A DNA stretch of 64,000 bases, taken from Actinernus sp. WN-2022 (lineage: Eukaryota > Cnidaria > Anthozoa > Actiniaria > Actinernidae). The notes beneath the pieces are model-generated. The model was not told where the DNA came from. It saw only the letters and a program-made list of their open reading frames with translations, and did no database searches. How positions within the stretch are numbered: position 1 is the stretch's first letter; each line of letters begins with the position of its first letter. A program made the position numbers and the translations under genes. This document shows positions 20,373 through 29,040 of this stretch, in pieces. The stretch covers positions 75,635,012-75,699,011 of the forward strand of contig JAOWCC010000577.1 of NCBI GenBank assembly GCA_030867875.1, written 5' to 3'.

Positions 20373-21039
20373 TATAAAACACGTTCACAGTGCCAATTTC
20401 AGCTCGTCGTTTCCATACTAATGATCGTGAGACTGCTTTCCTCTTATTGGTCAAACTCCTCAAGTGTGACAAATTACTACAGGAGAAATATGTGACACTG
20501 TCACGCGTCTGTGGTTTTACGCTTTGGCACGCGTTGTTGATAAGACTTTAGATCAACATGAGAGTCCACAAACGATTTTAGAGGGCAGATAACAATAACT
20601 ATTGCGTTCCGTGTATAACTAAACCCTCTTAATGATAATTCTTTCCTTATAAAATTATCTGGGAGTAACTGAAAACTTATCGACTTGCCATGACCAGTCG
20701 GTAGGATATGCTCAATCAGTCGCTCGATCAGTCGGTGATGTTAAACAAACCTCTGGAACCAGGGTAGAACTATAAAGCCTACATTGTACGTGGACAAAAT
20801 CGGTTTAGTCAATTCGCTATTAAAAGGTTTCTCGGGTGTCAATCAAAAGGAAATAGTCTGGCATAGAGCTAGAGGCCAGAGGCTCGTCGCTTCGCGACTC
20901 AGGTTCACGCTTGTGCATTCCATGCTTGTCTGGTTCTTGACACAACCACACTAGGGTGCACGGACGTGTGACAGATTTCCCGGAATTTATACATACACCA
21001 AACAGATTCTCAACTTACTCTAAACAGTGAAATGTTTAC
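20373..21039. other. Spacer left of P2
   Basis: I see no supported gene. The stretch ends at the P2 target duplication. Confidence 0.45.
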
Positions 21040-21044
21040 CAAAT
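21040..21044. other. P2 target-site duplication (left), CAAAT
   Basis: CAAAT here and at 34,777-34,781 immediately flank the P2 terminal inverted repeats. A 5-bp duplication fits retroviral-type integrase insertion, though Polintons are usually quoted as making 6 bp. Confidence 0.8.
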
Positions 21045-21600
21045 AGTAGTATATACAATGGGGGTTCTAATTCACGTCCTTTTATAAGCCCCCATTAGTC
21101 CCCCGCTAAGGACCACCACCCACACACATGTTCCTTATATAATCCCTCCTGATCCCCCCATTGATATCCATAGCCAACACATATTCTCCTTATATAAGCC
21201 CCTTTTATTCCCCCAGTAAGAACTACCACCAACACACATTTAATGTGACCATTAAGAAACCCTAATTAGAGATATGGTACCATCATATTATGAGGCGATA
21301 TCACAGCTACTATATCGAAACATCGGAAGTATACTATGGCTAATATATTGTACCTTCCTATAGAAATCCTGACTAAGATCGTAGAGTATGCCGGTCCTAC
21401 ATCATTTGCAAGCATCTCTTTGACTTCAAAACATCTAAATGATGCAGCATCTCTAGCACGCTACAAAAACGTAGATCGAGAGTTCCTAAGACAAGTACTC
21501 ATTTTTGGTCTTAGGTCTGTTTGTAATGATAATGAGCGAGACAATTTGGCTAGGATCTTCGATATTTCCAAGAATGACGTATGCTACGACGATAACGACG
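21045..21600. repeat. P2 left terminal inverted repeat
   Basis: The 556 bp match the reverse complement of 34,221-34,776 with only about five mismatches seen by eye. The outer 200 bp hold three imperfect ~60-bp repeats, each with CCTTATATAAgCCCC-like and ACCACCxACACACAT words. The inner part contains the promoter and first ~88 codons of the F-box gene. The terminus is AGTAGTATATACAATGGGGG. Confidence 0.92.
21243..21296 (+). promoter_or_regulatory. Putative promoter block of the F-box gene
   Basis: ATGTGACCATTAAGAAACCC is followed by TAATTAGAGATATGGTACC and an AT-rich stretch. Nearly the same 50 bp recurs before the zinc-ribbon gene (22,198-22,251) and, through the TIR, at 34,527-34,580. Conservation before two unrelated coding regions suggests a shared promoter. 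Confidence 0.55.
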
Positions 21601-22031
21601 ATAGCGACTATAGCGATAATTATATGCTAGTCGTTGCTTGCGAAAATGGCCATCTTGATATCGCTAAGTGGCTCGTTAAACATTTACGGATTACCACAGA
21701 TAGCTCCTATGGTGAGGCACTTTTATACGCCTGTGGAAATGGTAATCTTGATGTCATTAAGTGGCTCATAGAGTACTTCCAGGCCACCATAGATTATATC
21801 GACGAGTGCGATGCACTTTGCTACGCCTGTAGAAATGGTCATCTCGATGTCGTTAAGTGGCTCATTGAACACTTCCAGTTCACCACAGAGCATATCTACG
21901 AGTGCAATGCACTTTACTACGCCTGTGAAAATGGACATCTTGATGTTATTAAGTTGCTTTATGAGCACTTCCAGTTTACTTTAGAGTATATCTTGGAAAT
22001 GACCATCTTGCTGTCGTTAGTGGCTCATTGA
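21336..22031 (+). pseudogene. P2 F-box / ankyrin-repeat protein
   Basis: The N-terminal F-box-like segment (LYLPIEILTKIVEYAG, then FASISLTSKHLND, residues 5-36) precedes ankyrin-like repeats of ~32 residues with the pattern YACxNGHLDVxKWLIEHF (four or five units from about residue 100). F-box/ankyrin proteins, common in large DNA viruses, couple targets to SCF ubiquitin ligases, so a host-interaction role is inferred. The frame shifts near 22,000, within a further repeat, so the protein ends after MTILLSLVAH. The 5' half lies in the TIR and is mirrored at 34,075-34,485. Confidence 0.75.
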
Positions 22032-22197
22032 GCAATTCCAGCTCCCCCCATTTCCCATTTCAACCAAAACGGTCAATTCATTAGAATGACAGCCGTCAAT
22101 ACATACCCATTAAGAATTTAGTTTAAAACGATAAGAAAACAAAAAAAGAAAACTGGACGTCTCCAGACCCATCATCCACTCACTAAGAACTACACTT

Positions 22198-22251
22198 AAT
22201 GCAACCATTAAGAAATCCCTATTAGAGATATGGTACCGTTATATTATAAGC
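22198..22251 (+). promoter_or_regulatory. Second copy of the shared promoter block
   Basis: This repeats the 21,243-21,296 block (CCATTAAGAAATCCCT, TTAGAGATATGGTACCGTTA) just 6 bp before the zinc-ribbon ATG at 22,258. Confidence 0.55.
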
Positions 22252-22257
22252 CATAAA

Positions 22258-22551
22258 ATGCGAGGACATAATCAGTGCCGATGGTTAACAATTGGCAGGA
22301 GAACTATTTGTGGTAAGAGTTGTTTATTTGAGTGCTGTAAGCAACATCGACACCAGATCAGAGAAGGATCGTTTGAGCCATACCCCTGTCGTGTGTGTGG
22401 AGTTGGGACTCAAGCAGAGACGCGACTTTGTCGCCCGTGTGGTAATGTAACCGCACAGATAAACCTGATGCGTAAAGGTAGGAGGGCTAGAAAACGCTTC
22501 AACGATGTATTGACTGAACTTGTTACAACGAATCTCCCTATTAAAGAATAG
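22258..22551 (+). CDS. P2 zinc-ribbon protein (97 aa)
   Basis: An intact 97-residue protein with CRVCGVG...LCRPCG (about residues 43-62), upstream Cys/His pairs (CCKQH), and a basic C-terminal helix (RKGRRARKRFNDVL). It is homologous to the P1 protein at 17,822-18,121. It lies downstream of the shared promoter block and reads away from the left TIR. It is probably an early, nucleic-acid-binding regulator by analogy only. Confidence 0.7.
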   Translation: MRGHNQCRWLTIGRRTICGKSCLFECCKQHRHQIREGSFEPYPCRVCGVGTQAETRLCRPCGNVTAQINLMRKGRRARKRFNDVLTELVTTNLPIKE

Positions 22552-23745
22552 ATATACTAATAATATAATCGTAGTAACTAAGGCATACAACAATTATCAG
22601 AGAGACGTACTAGATGTATATGAACAGGCGCGCATCATCCTTGATGAACCGATCCCCGAAATGGAAGAAAAACGTTTAAGACGACCATTACTTCCAAAAA
22701 GATATGTGGCATTGCCAAAACCCAAACCACGTAGAAAACGTAACGCTATCCTTGCAGAGTTTGACCCCATGCAGCGCAATTCCCCCCACTAGTATTCAAA
22801 CGCACTAAATGGGTCATTGGTAAGTTCTTACGAGGCTGGCAGATGGATGTTCCAGAGGGCCACGAATTTGGTGCCGACCCAATGGCCTTCTTAGATGGTG
22901 TACGCCACACAATACGTGAAAAGCTAGAGGAAGAGATTGTCTGATGAACAACTCAGTGTTTGGTAAGACAATGGAGAATCTGCGTAAGCGCGTGGATGTG
23001 AAGCTGGTGCGTGCAAGAGAGGAGGACAAGCTTCGGCGGCTGATATCAAGTCCAACATTTGCTAGATCGAATATCTTTGATGATGGCCTTGTAGCACTAC
23101 ACATGCATAAAAGCAGGCTCGTGCTGAACCGCCCCGTTTACGTTGGTATGAGCATCCTTGACCTATCCAAACACCTGATGTACGACTTCTACTACAATCA
23201 ACTTCAGCCCCAATATGGTAATCGATGTGAACTTCTCTACACAGACACAGATTCGCTATTGCTTGAGATCCAAACCGAAAACGTCTACGAAGACATGATC
23301 TCAAATGCAGACCTATACGATACAAGTGATTACCCAAAAAACCATCCACTATACGACACTACCAATAAGAAGGTTCTTGGAAAGATGAAGGATGAGTGCG
23401 TAGGCGTTGCCATCGTAGAGTACGTTGGACTTCGACCTAACATGTATTCGATCGTATGCGCAGACACCAAGGAGATTCGCAAGGCTAAAGGAGTACGGAA
23501 GTATGTTGTGAAGAAGCACATGCGACACGAGCAGTATAAGGAGTCTCTTTTCGATAGGAAGACCTTCAGACATGGAATGAATATGCTGCGAAGCATTGGC
23601 GCCAGATCTATGGTCTGCGAGTTAATAAAATCTCACTTTCGCCCCTGGACACAAAACGTTGGATTTCCGAAAATGGAATCGATACCCTAGCCCATGGGCA
23701 TAAAGATATACTTACAGAGCAGGAGAACTTCACCGACTTAGCTTA
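22550..23745 (+). pseudogene. P2 protein-primed DNA polymerase B, internally deleted and frameshifted
   Basis: The C-terminal half is clear from 22,944: motif B region (MNNSVFGKTMENLRKR) and motif C (LLYTDTDSLLLE) of protein-primed family B polymerases. The preceding frame (about 22,550-22,943) has a plausible N-terminal piece with DPMAFLDGVRHTIREKLEEEI, with a frameshift near 22,785. The exonuclease domain and motif A are absent, so a large internal deletion joins the N-terminus to just before motif B. A second frameshift near 23,605 displaces the C-terminus, which in the other frame runs to 23,745. It cannot be an active polymerase. Confidence 0.8.
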
Positions 23746-24742
23746 AGATCCCATTCGGAGGTAGTTCGGTATCCGGTGGTACGACTTGTAGCTCTTCACG
23801 CACAAATCCACGTGAAACCTGTGAATCATACAAATAATACAGAACTGGCTGACCAGAAGAAACCATACTACGTGAAATATTATATGTTTCCAAACTCCAT
23901 ATACGGTCGGTAGCACGCCTTCGTCCACCTTCTAGCTCACCAGGAGCGTATAGATATCGAACGTTTATGTTGAATGGCAGCCTTTTCTCTTTGAGACCAA
24001 CTAGGCGTATCCGTTCGTCCCGAACCCGTGCTGGTTCTGCCGGGTTTGATTCGATTCCTTTGGAACTCGCAATTGCTATGGACGGTTGTTTTCCTGTCAA
24101 ACGCGTAGGTTCGTTGTTCAAAGCTCTTACGACTGCAGGTAAGCGAGCCACCCATTCGACAGATCTATCGTCCTTTCCCTGCGAAGCAAGCACCATTTCT
24201 TGAGCATATTGATGCCCAAATAGCCTTTCAGATAGGGTTCGGTTGAATCGCTCAACAATTGCTTGATCTCTATGGATATCCACACGTCCACGTGGAGTAA
24301 CGGCACCCATGAACTCACGGCCTGGATCGACTTGTAAACGTTTTGGCCATGTCAGTGGACTTCGCTCGTAGATTCGCTCAAATGCCGCAGCAACTTCTTT
24401 AGCTTCTTTAGTGGCTAATGGCTCGGCTTCTTTATATCTGGATGCGACATCCACAACTGTAAGTGCATATTTGTATAGTTTTCGTCCACGCCCAGGACGA
24501 TCGTGCGGAAGAAAGAGCAGATCGGCTTGATGCACCTCGTTTGGCGTAGAGACATTGAATTTAGGTCTTGGAACGTATTGAGGAGCCGGTAAATAGATCT
24601 GCCATATGGCTTGTTTTTCCAACCACGTCCGAGTCACATCTTCGGATGCGTTGGCCGCAGTGGCAAGATGTTTAATCGCCGCGAATCCTTTCCAGTAGCC
24701 TTTTGGGCTATAGTAGATATTTGCGAGTACCTTTCTATCCAT
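23738..24742 (-). pseudogene. P2 retroviral-type integrase, catalytic spacing shortened
   Basis: A 334-residue Polinton integrase: an N-terminal helical segment, the RNase H-fold core with Asp74 (EVHQADLLFL), Asp139 (LQVDPGREFMG) and Glu164 (AIVERFNRT), and a C-terminal chromodomain-like module (LEGGRRRATD ... GFVREELQVVPP). The frame is open, but only 24 residues separate the second Asp from the Glu, against 34 in P3. A 10-residue in-frame deletion therefore removed part of the core and probably inactivates it. It overlaps the PolB end by a few bases tail-to-tail. Confidence 0.82.
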
Positions 24743-25232
24743 ATATTGGTATAAGGTCTAAGTACCCACCCTTTATATGGAGCAGTCTTTTGATCTGGCG
24801 AGACGTTTGGTTCCACCCGAAATCTATCGTCTTCGTATTTTCGTTGATGAGAAAGTCTAAAAGGTGTTCGTGTCCTAGTAGTAAACCTATTTCGGATTCG
24901 CTACATATCGTGTTGTTCAAAAGCTCAGTTGAGCAAACCACTGCGCTGCGAAGGTTTAAGATTACGTCCCTCATAGGAGTTTTCATTTTTAGATTTACTA
25001 AGTCTACCGACTCCACCTCAGTTAGATTATCGTCTTTTAGCGATTTAAGATCCACCGACTCTACCTCGCCTTCGAAACCTAACTCGGTTAGGAGCGAATT
25101 CGTACAATATGAAATAGGGGAGTTGGGAGCAAATAAAGCATAAGTGGTGATGAAGTTTCCAGTTCCCTTAGCCTTCACATTAACGTGTATGATATACTTT
25201 TCAGGGCTCACGAGGGGATCTTTCATTTTCAT
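24735..25232 (-). CDS. P2 retropepsin-fold-like protein without catalytic Asp
   Basis: A 165-residue protein resembling the DUF1758/Pao-type aspartic peptidase fold: TYALFAPNSPISYCTNSLLTEL where active members have ALxDSGSxxSFIxxxLaxxL, and later IGLLLGHEHLLDF, like the LLIG-D-hL flap-side motif. The Asp-Ser-Gly triad is replaced by Pro-Asn-Ser, so peptidase activity is not expected. The P3 homologue (39,948-40,454) has Pro-Lys-Ser there. An internal degenerate repeat of VESVDL is visible. It overlaps the integrase start by 8 bp. The function is unknown. Confidence 0.62.
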   Translation of the reverse strand: MKMKDPLVSPEKYIIHVNVKAKGTGNFITTYALFAPNSPISYCTNSLLTELGFEGEVESVDLKSLKDDNLTEVESVDLVNLKMKTPMRDVILNLRSAVVCSTELLNNTICSESEIGLLLGHEHLLDFLINENTKTIDFGWNQTSRQIKRLLHIKGGYLDLIPIYG

Positions 25233-25317
25233 TTTAAGTTGCCCCTACTATGAACGTACGCATACGTTTATTCAAATCGATGTAAAAACCGCTCGATTTT
25301 TTTTTGTTCCTTTATTA

Positions 25318-25738
25318 TAGCCATCGACTGGCAACGTATCCTATCGCGAGCGATCCACCACCTACGAATACCAATTCAGCAGTTCTATGTGAACTAGGTG
25401 GTCGATAGTAATCGGAGAAATTAGGCCTTTTCAGATCCTGCGGACGTATGTGGTCTAGCTTGGTTCGTATTGAATAAGGAGGAAGCTCGATCCAAATTGG
25501 CTAGTTCTTCGCGAGAGTAGCGCTTCAGACGTATCTGCGATTGTATCCAGTTGGACAATTTTTGTCGATTCTCCTGGTAAGTAGCCCAATCAGCTTGATA
25601 TTTCTCGAGGGCTTTGTCGTGTCTTTCAGCCTCTATGGCCAACAAGTCTGGATCTTTACCATCAATCGCTTTTTGGGCGTAGTGCGCGGCTATACCTGCG
25701 ACGGAAAAAGCCACCGCGGTACCAATCGCCGCACCCAT
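25318..25738 (-). pseudogene. P2 small N-terminally anchored coiled-coil protein, frameshifted
   Basis: A hydrophobic glycine-rich N-terminus (AIGTAVAFSVAGIAAHY) is followed by a charged helix. The frame breaks at about 25,425. Beyond it another frame keeps a conserved tail with SDYYRPPSS, FVGGGSL and ASRWL at the end, exactly as in P3 (40,665-41,096). The intact form would have a membrane segment at each end with a coiled coil between. No family is recognised. Confidence 0.65.
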
Positions 25739-25744
25739 GGCGCG

Positions 25745-25978
25745 TTACTCAACAGGCTTCCAATACCCCTTGTTCTCGAGGTATTTCATTGCTGCAAGGC
25801 TTCCCGCTAATACGGCAGTCCACTTCGCGTAGTTTGTGACTGAAGCTGAAGGGTCGTTAAGCATGGACTCTTTGGTTATTTTTTTCGCTAAAAACCCAAT
25901 GCCTGCCGCTAGTCCAGATAATACGACGGCGTCCTGTAATGTTTTCATCAACGTATTCTCTACCATCATACGCACCAT
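25745..25978 (-). CDS. P2 small membrane protein (77 aa)
   Basis: Two hydrophobic stretches (AVVLSGLAAGIGFLA and TAVLAGSLAAMKYL) flank a conserved hinge, MLNDPSASVTNYAKW. The P3 homologue (41,105-41,326) keeps MLNDPPAS and KWTAVLAGS. It probably has two transmembrane helices. It lies 7 bp from the neighbouring coiled-coil gene in a tightly packed minus-strand row. Confidence 0.65.
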   Translation of the reverse strand: MVRMMVENTLMKTLQDAVVLSGLAAGIGFLAKKITKESMLNDPSASVTNYAKWTAVLAGSLAAMKYLENKGYWKPVE

Positions 25979-26004
25979 TCATTATGTTATGACTTCAAAT
26001 GGAC

Positions 26005-26354
26005 TTACTCCATTGTAGACCTTACGCGTGTTCGTTCCGAATGGGTAGGCCGTGCGTCTTCAGTGTTTTTCGGTGATACCACTCGAGACCCAGCATTGTA
26101 TTGGTAGTATAGACCTACTAGCGTAGCGCCTACGCCAATAGCTGTGAGTGTAGTATTGGCAGATAAGTTATCGAACCAGCCTTCGTTCTCGCATCCAGGT
26201 ACACCGCTTTGTTGAGCCTCCTCTTTCTCACGAAGAGCCTCTCTACCAAGGCGATTGTTTTCTGCCATTTTTCTCCCAGCCCCAACGCGGTTTGGATTTT
26301 TTCCTTAGGCGCGGGCTTCGGGTCCGTATTAGTAATTTGATCAACTTCAGCCAT
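26005..26354 (-). pseudogene. P2 Lys/Glu-rich membrane protein, frameshifted
   Basis: The first frame starts MAEVDQITNTDPKPAP; after a shift near an A-run at about 26,295 the second frame continues with charged helix (LREKEEAQ), then WFDNLSANTTLTAIGVG and a short hydrophobic segment ending LYYQY. It is the P2 counterpart of 41,377-41,745 (P3) and 13,157-13,405 (P1). Probably a single membrane-spanning protein with a charged N-terminal arm. Confidence 0.65.
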
Positions 26355-26399
26355 AGCTTATTATAACTTCGTTATGGTTAGCTTCAATACGTTAACATT

Positions 26400-26485
26400 A
26401 TGTTAATTACGCTAAAGATTACGCTAATTACGCTAAAGATTACGCTAATTACGCTAAATATTACGCTAATTACGCTAAAGATTCT
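26400..26485. repeat. ATTACGCTAA tandem repeat
   Basis: About four copies of a 21-bp unit (ATTACGCTAATTACGCTAAAG) lie at the 3' end of the ~205-aa gene, whose stop codon falls inside the repeat. Confidence 0.85.
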
Positions 26486-27092
26486 TCAAATTTGAATATG
26501 CCCCAAGTACTTCATCGCTTTGTGGGGTAGCCACTTCATATTCGCTGACTTCGGCATCCTGTTCCGCCGACATATAATGGCTAACAATATGACAAAAGGC
26601 ACTAGTTAGTGCTACAAATGGGCCTGCTGTGTAGGACAATGATCCAGCCAGGGCAGATATCTCGTTTCGGACTAAGCGGTCTTCTTGTAGATCTTTCAAC
26701 AGTTCTTGTTGAGAATCTATAGGCACCGCACATGCGACTACACGAGTTGCTAGACTTAGTGCTCTATCCACTAAGCAGTTATTTATTTGCTTTGCTATGA
26801 CGGCTTGGTATCTACGATATAGGCGTTCTATGTCTTTATCAGGTAACTTAGAAATGTCCCCAATAGAAAAATCCTTCCCTAGATATTCTATTGTCGTACC
26901 AGTCACAGCTAGAATAGAAAGAGCTTCCCGATAGTCACCTATTTTTATGCTGCGATCTTCATCGGTGGTATGGCGACAAGCTTCACATGTAGCTCCGCTA
27001 CGTACAGCTCTACTGCGGGTTATGGGTGGAGGACCTGTCACATCCCCACCTAGTACGTCTTTGAGGGCTTCATCCATATCCATATTCGACAT
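26475..27092 (-). CDS. P2 conserved ~205-aa protein next to the ATPase
   Basis: This is the counterpart of 12,601-13,203 and 41,690-42,262. The N-terminus has DVTGPPP, then a P2-specific CEACRHTT insertion, ILAVTGTTIEYLG, FSIGDIS, RRYQAV and LVRNE. The last residues run into the ATTACGCTAA repeat, so the C-terminus has probably been replaced. It starts 1 bp after the ATPase stop. No known family; mostly helical. Confidence 0.7.
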   Translation of the reverse strand: MSNMDMDEALKDVLGGDVTGPPPITRSRAVRSGATCEACRHTTDEDRSIKIGDYREALSILAVTGTTIEYLGKDFSIGDISKLPDKDIERLYRRYQAVIAKQINNCLVDRALSLATRVVACAVPIDSQQELLKDLQEDRLVRNEISALAGSLSYTAGPFVALTSAFCHIVSHYMSAEQDAEVSEYEVATPQSDEVLGAYSNLKNL

Positions 27093-27093
27093 G

Positions 27094-27720
27094 TTATAGT
27101 ATGTGGTGGTATATCACAGGAGCAGGTAACTCTAACACAACAGTAAAAGGACTTCGTAAACAAAAGCATAGACGAGAGAACTTGTGGGCCTTGAGCTCAG
27201 ATTGCAACTTTTTTTCCTCTATACCTTCGCCGTAGTCCTCGACAAGTTTCTTACCATCTATAGCCGACACCAAATGAAAGGCCACTACTATGGCTATATT
27301 TTCACGAAAAGGTTTGGAGATACTTGTGAGTTGCTGGGTGAGCACCCAAACCAAAATACCAATATGGCGAGCAGGAAAGCCCAGTTTCGAAAGATTGCTA
27401 GTCCTTCCTTTTACATCCTTTGAAGCGGCACAATCATCTAGGATGAAGAGAGTATTGGTTCCTTCGTAGTAGGTGGTACACACCCCCAATACCGCATTGA
27501 TGGCATCCTGTGAGGGTGATATAACGCGAAATTTTTTGTCGCCTATAGCGAAGCCGCGATAGGTTTCGTTGTGGTCATATGTGGGGCATATCAATACGAT
27601 GTAGTCAAATTTTTCACGAAAGGCTCCGCGAAGCTGTTCCACAAGAAAAACCGTTTTTCCACAATTCGTTGGCCCCACAATCAGGGCATTGAATGGGATT
27701 CGTTCTACTAGTGCGTCCAT
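27094..27720 (-). CDS. P2 A32/FtsK-like packaging ATPase
   Basis: 208 residues, with Walker A GPTNCGKT (about 16-23), Walker B LFILDDCA and the VWVLTQQ segment. It is intact and co-linear with the P1 and P3 copies. It would pump DNA into preformed capsids. The last residues (VIYHHIL) differ from the shared YHG ending because the overlap with the next gene is lost here. Confidence 0.88.
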   Translation of the reverse strand: MDALVERIPFNALIVGPTNCGKTVFLVEQLRGAFREKFDYIVLICPTYDHNETYRGFAIGDKKFRVISPSQDAINAVLGVCTTYYEGTNTLFILDDCAASKDVKGRTSNLSKLGFPARHIGILVWVLTQQLTSISKPFRENIAIVVAFHLVSAIDGKKLVEDYGEGIEEKKLQSELKAHKFSRLCFCLRSPFTVVLELPAPVIYHHIL

Positions 27721-27733
27721 TTAAAGTTATACG

Positions 27734-28981
27734 TTAGTATTTAATATTTAACAGCCCCCCACGTTCAATAGTTGCCTGCGCATCAGCAAGCACAAATATA
27801 TGCATATTAACAATTCCTAAGTCACCCTTACGATGAATCCTTAGCTGTAGATTTTAACCACTGCCTATTTGGGCCAGACCATCTCCATGAGTATTACTAT
27901 CTTTAGAGGTACGACAGTCAATGAGTACAGCGAACTTGTTCTCGTAAAACTTTTGCGGTGTCATGGATGTAGTGGCTGTCGTTCCGACACCTGTACAAAA
28001 CCAATTCTTTGCTGACTCCCAAAAGTCTTCTGGTAGCATCCCAGCAGGAAAGAGATCGTTAGGGCGTCCATTTACGTCCATCTCAACCTTGGTGATACCC
28101 GGATTTACGAACTTCTCACTGTCTCGGATGCTTGCAGTATGTTGCTTCACAAAGAGAAGAAGAAGTCCAGTTAATGAGCGACGAAGGATGTTTACGTTTG
28201 CAGATACTAGTGTGTCGGTTGGTGTGTTGACTAAAATGGTACTGAAGTATGCGATGTGGTTGTACATGAAGTCTTTACCAAAATCGTAGACTTGCTTGGT
28301 CTGCACTGCAAGAACGGAACTATCGATGGTTTGATATTCGAGCTCGATGTTTGTGAGCTGATATGTACCTATTTTCGTGCTGTCAGATCCAACTATTATG
28401 TCTATGGCTGGTGCTAGAGTCAATGCGAAGGATAAGACTTCGTGTAGTGCGTGTGGATAAAAGACGCCGTAGGTCGTGATAATATCGTGATCAATAGGTA
28501 TTCTGTACTTACTACCATATACAGCCAGTATCGCATTGTCAGTCGCATTCGAAGTGACTGCATCTCCGGCCTTGGAGCGAAGTTTGTTCACGTTGCTGGA
28601 TTGAATACCCTGTGATATACTTGCCTCTCGTTTTGGCTTAGATAGATAGAGATCTCTATATACCTGTGGTAGATCTATCCTAGGACAATTTTCTAAGATA
28701 TCGAGATTCATTTTTGTGACCCGCTGCGATACCAAACAGCATCCGACGTTGGCCACCAGATAGTTGTTGGCATGACCTCCAGATAGAGTGATATTGGCTA
28801 TGAGTGCCAGACTATCAGGTACTAGAAGTCTGTTTTCGCCGAGCATGGGAACATCAACTCTCAAAGTCACACCTGGATTGGCCATTGCGGGGTTGAAATT
28901 CATCGGATAGATAGCACGTCTGGCTTTGAGAGATTCGCCCTCTCTAGGAGCGTGATCAGGATGGAGCTTTGATGATATCAT
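27734..28981 (-). pseudogene. P2 major capsid protein (hexon-like) with a premature stop
   Basis: The start MISSKLHPDH was chosen over an upstream Met by comparison with P1 and P3. The frame is open for 375 residues through NITLSGGHANN, YRDLYLSK, YGSKYRIPIDHD, HGVFYPHAL, IIVGSDSTKIGTY and GLLLLFVKQHTASIRDSE. A TAA at 27,854-27,856 replaces what is Lys in P3, and the same frame continues for about 40 more residues (VNMHIFVLADAQ) to a stop at 27,734. Losing the final strands would be expected to harm the second jelly roll. The start is divergent from the coiled-coil gene 59 bp away. Confidence 0.82.
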
Positions 28982-29040
28982 GTTTCCTACCACACAAATT
29001 GAATATTAAACCCTTATATATGTTAGGAGATATCTTCAAT
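28982..29040. promoter_or_regulatory. Divergent capsid / coiled-coil promoter (P2)
   Basis: The 59-bp gap contains CCCTTATATATG and GAATATTAAACCC. It has no room for separate promoters, so bidirectional transcription is likely. Confidence 0.5.

Noticed and set aside
24735..25232. Active aspartic protease
   Set aside because: The catalytic Asp-Ser/Thr-Gly is absent in both copies at the aligned position.
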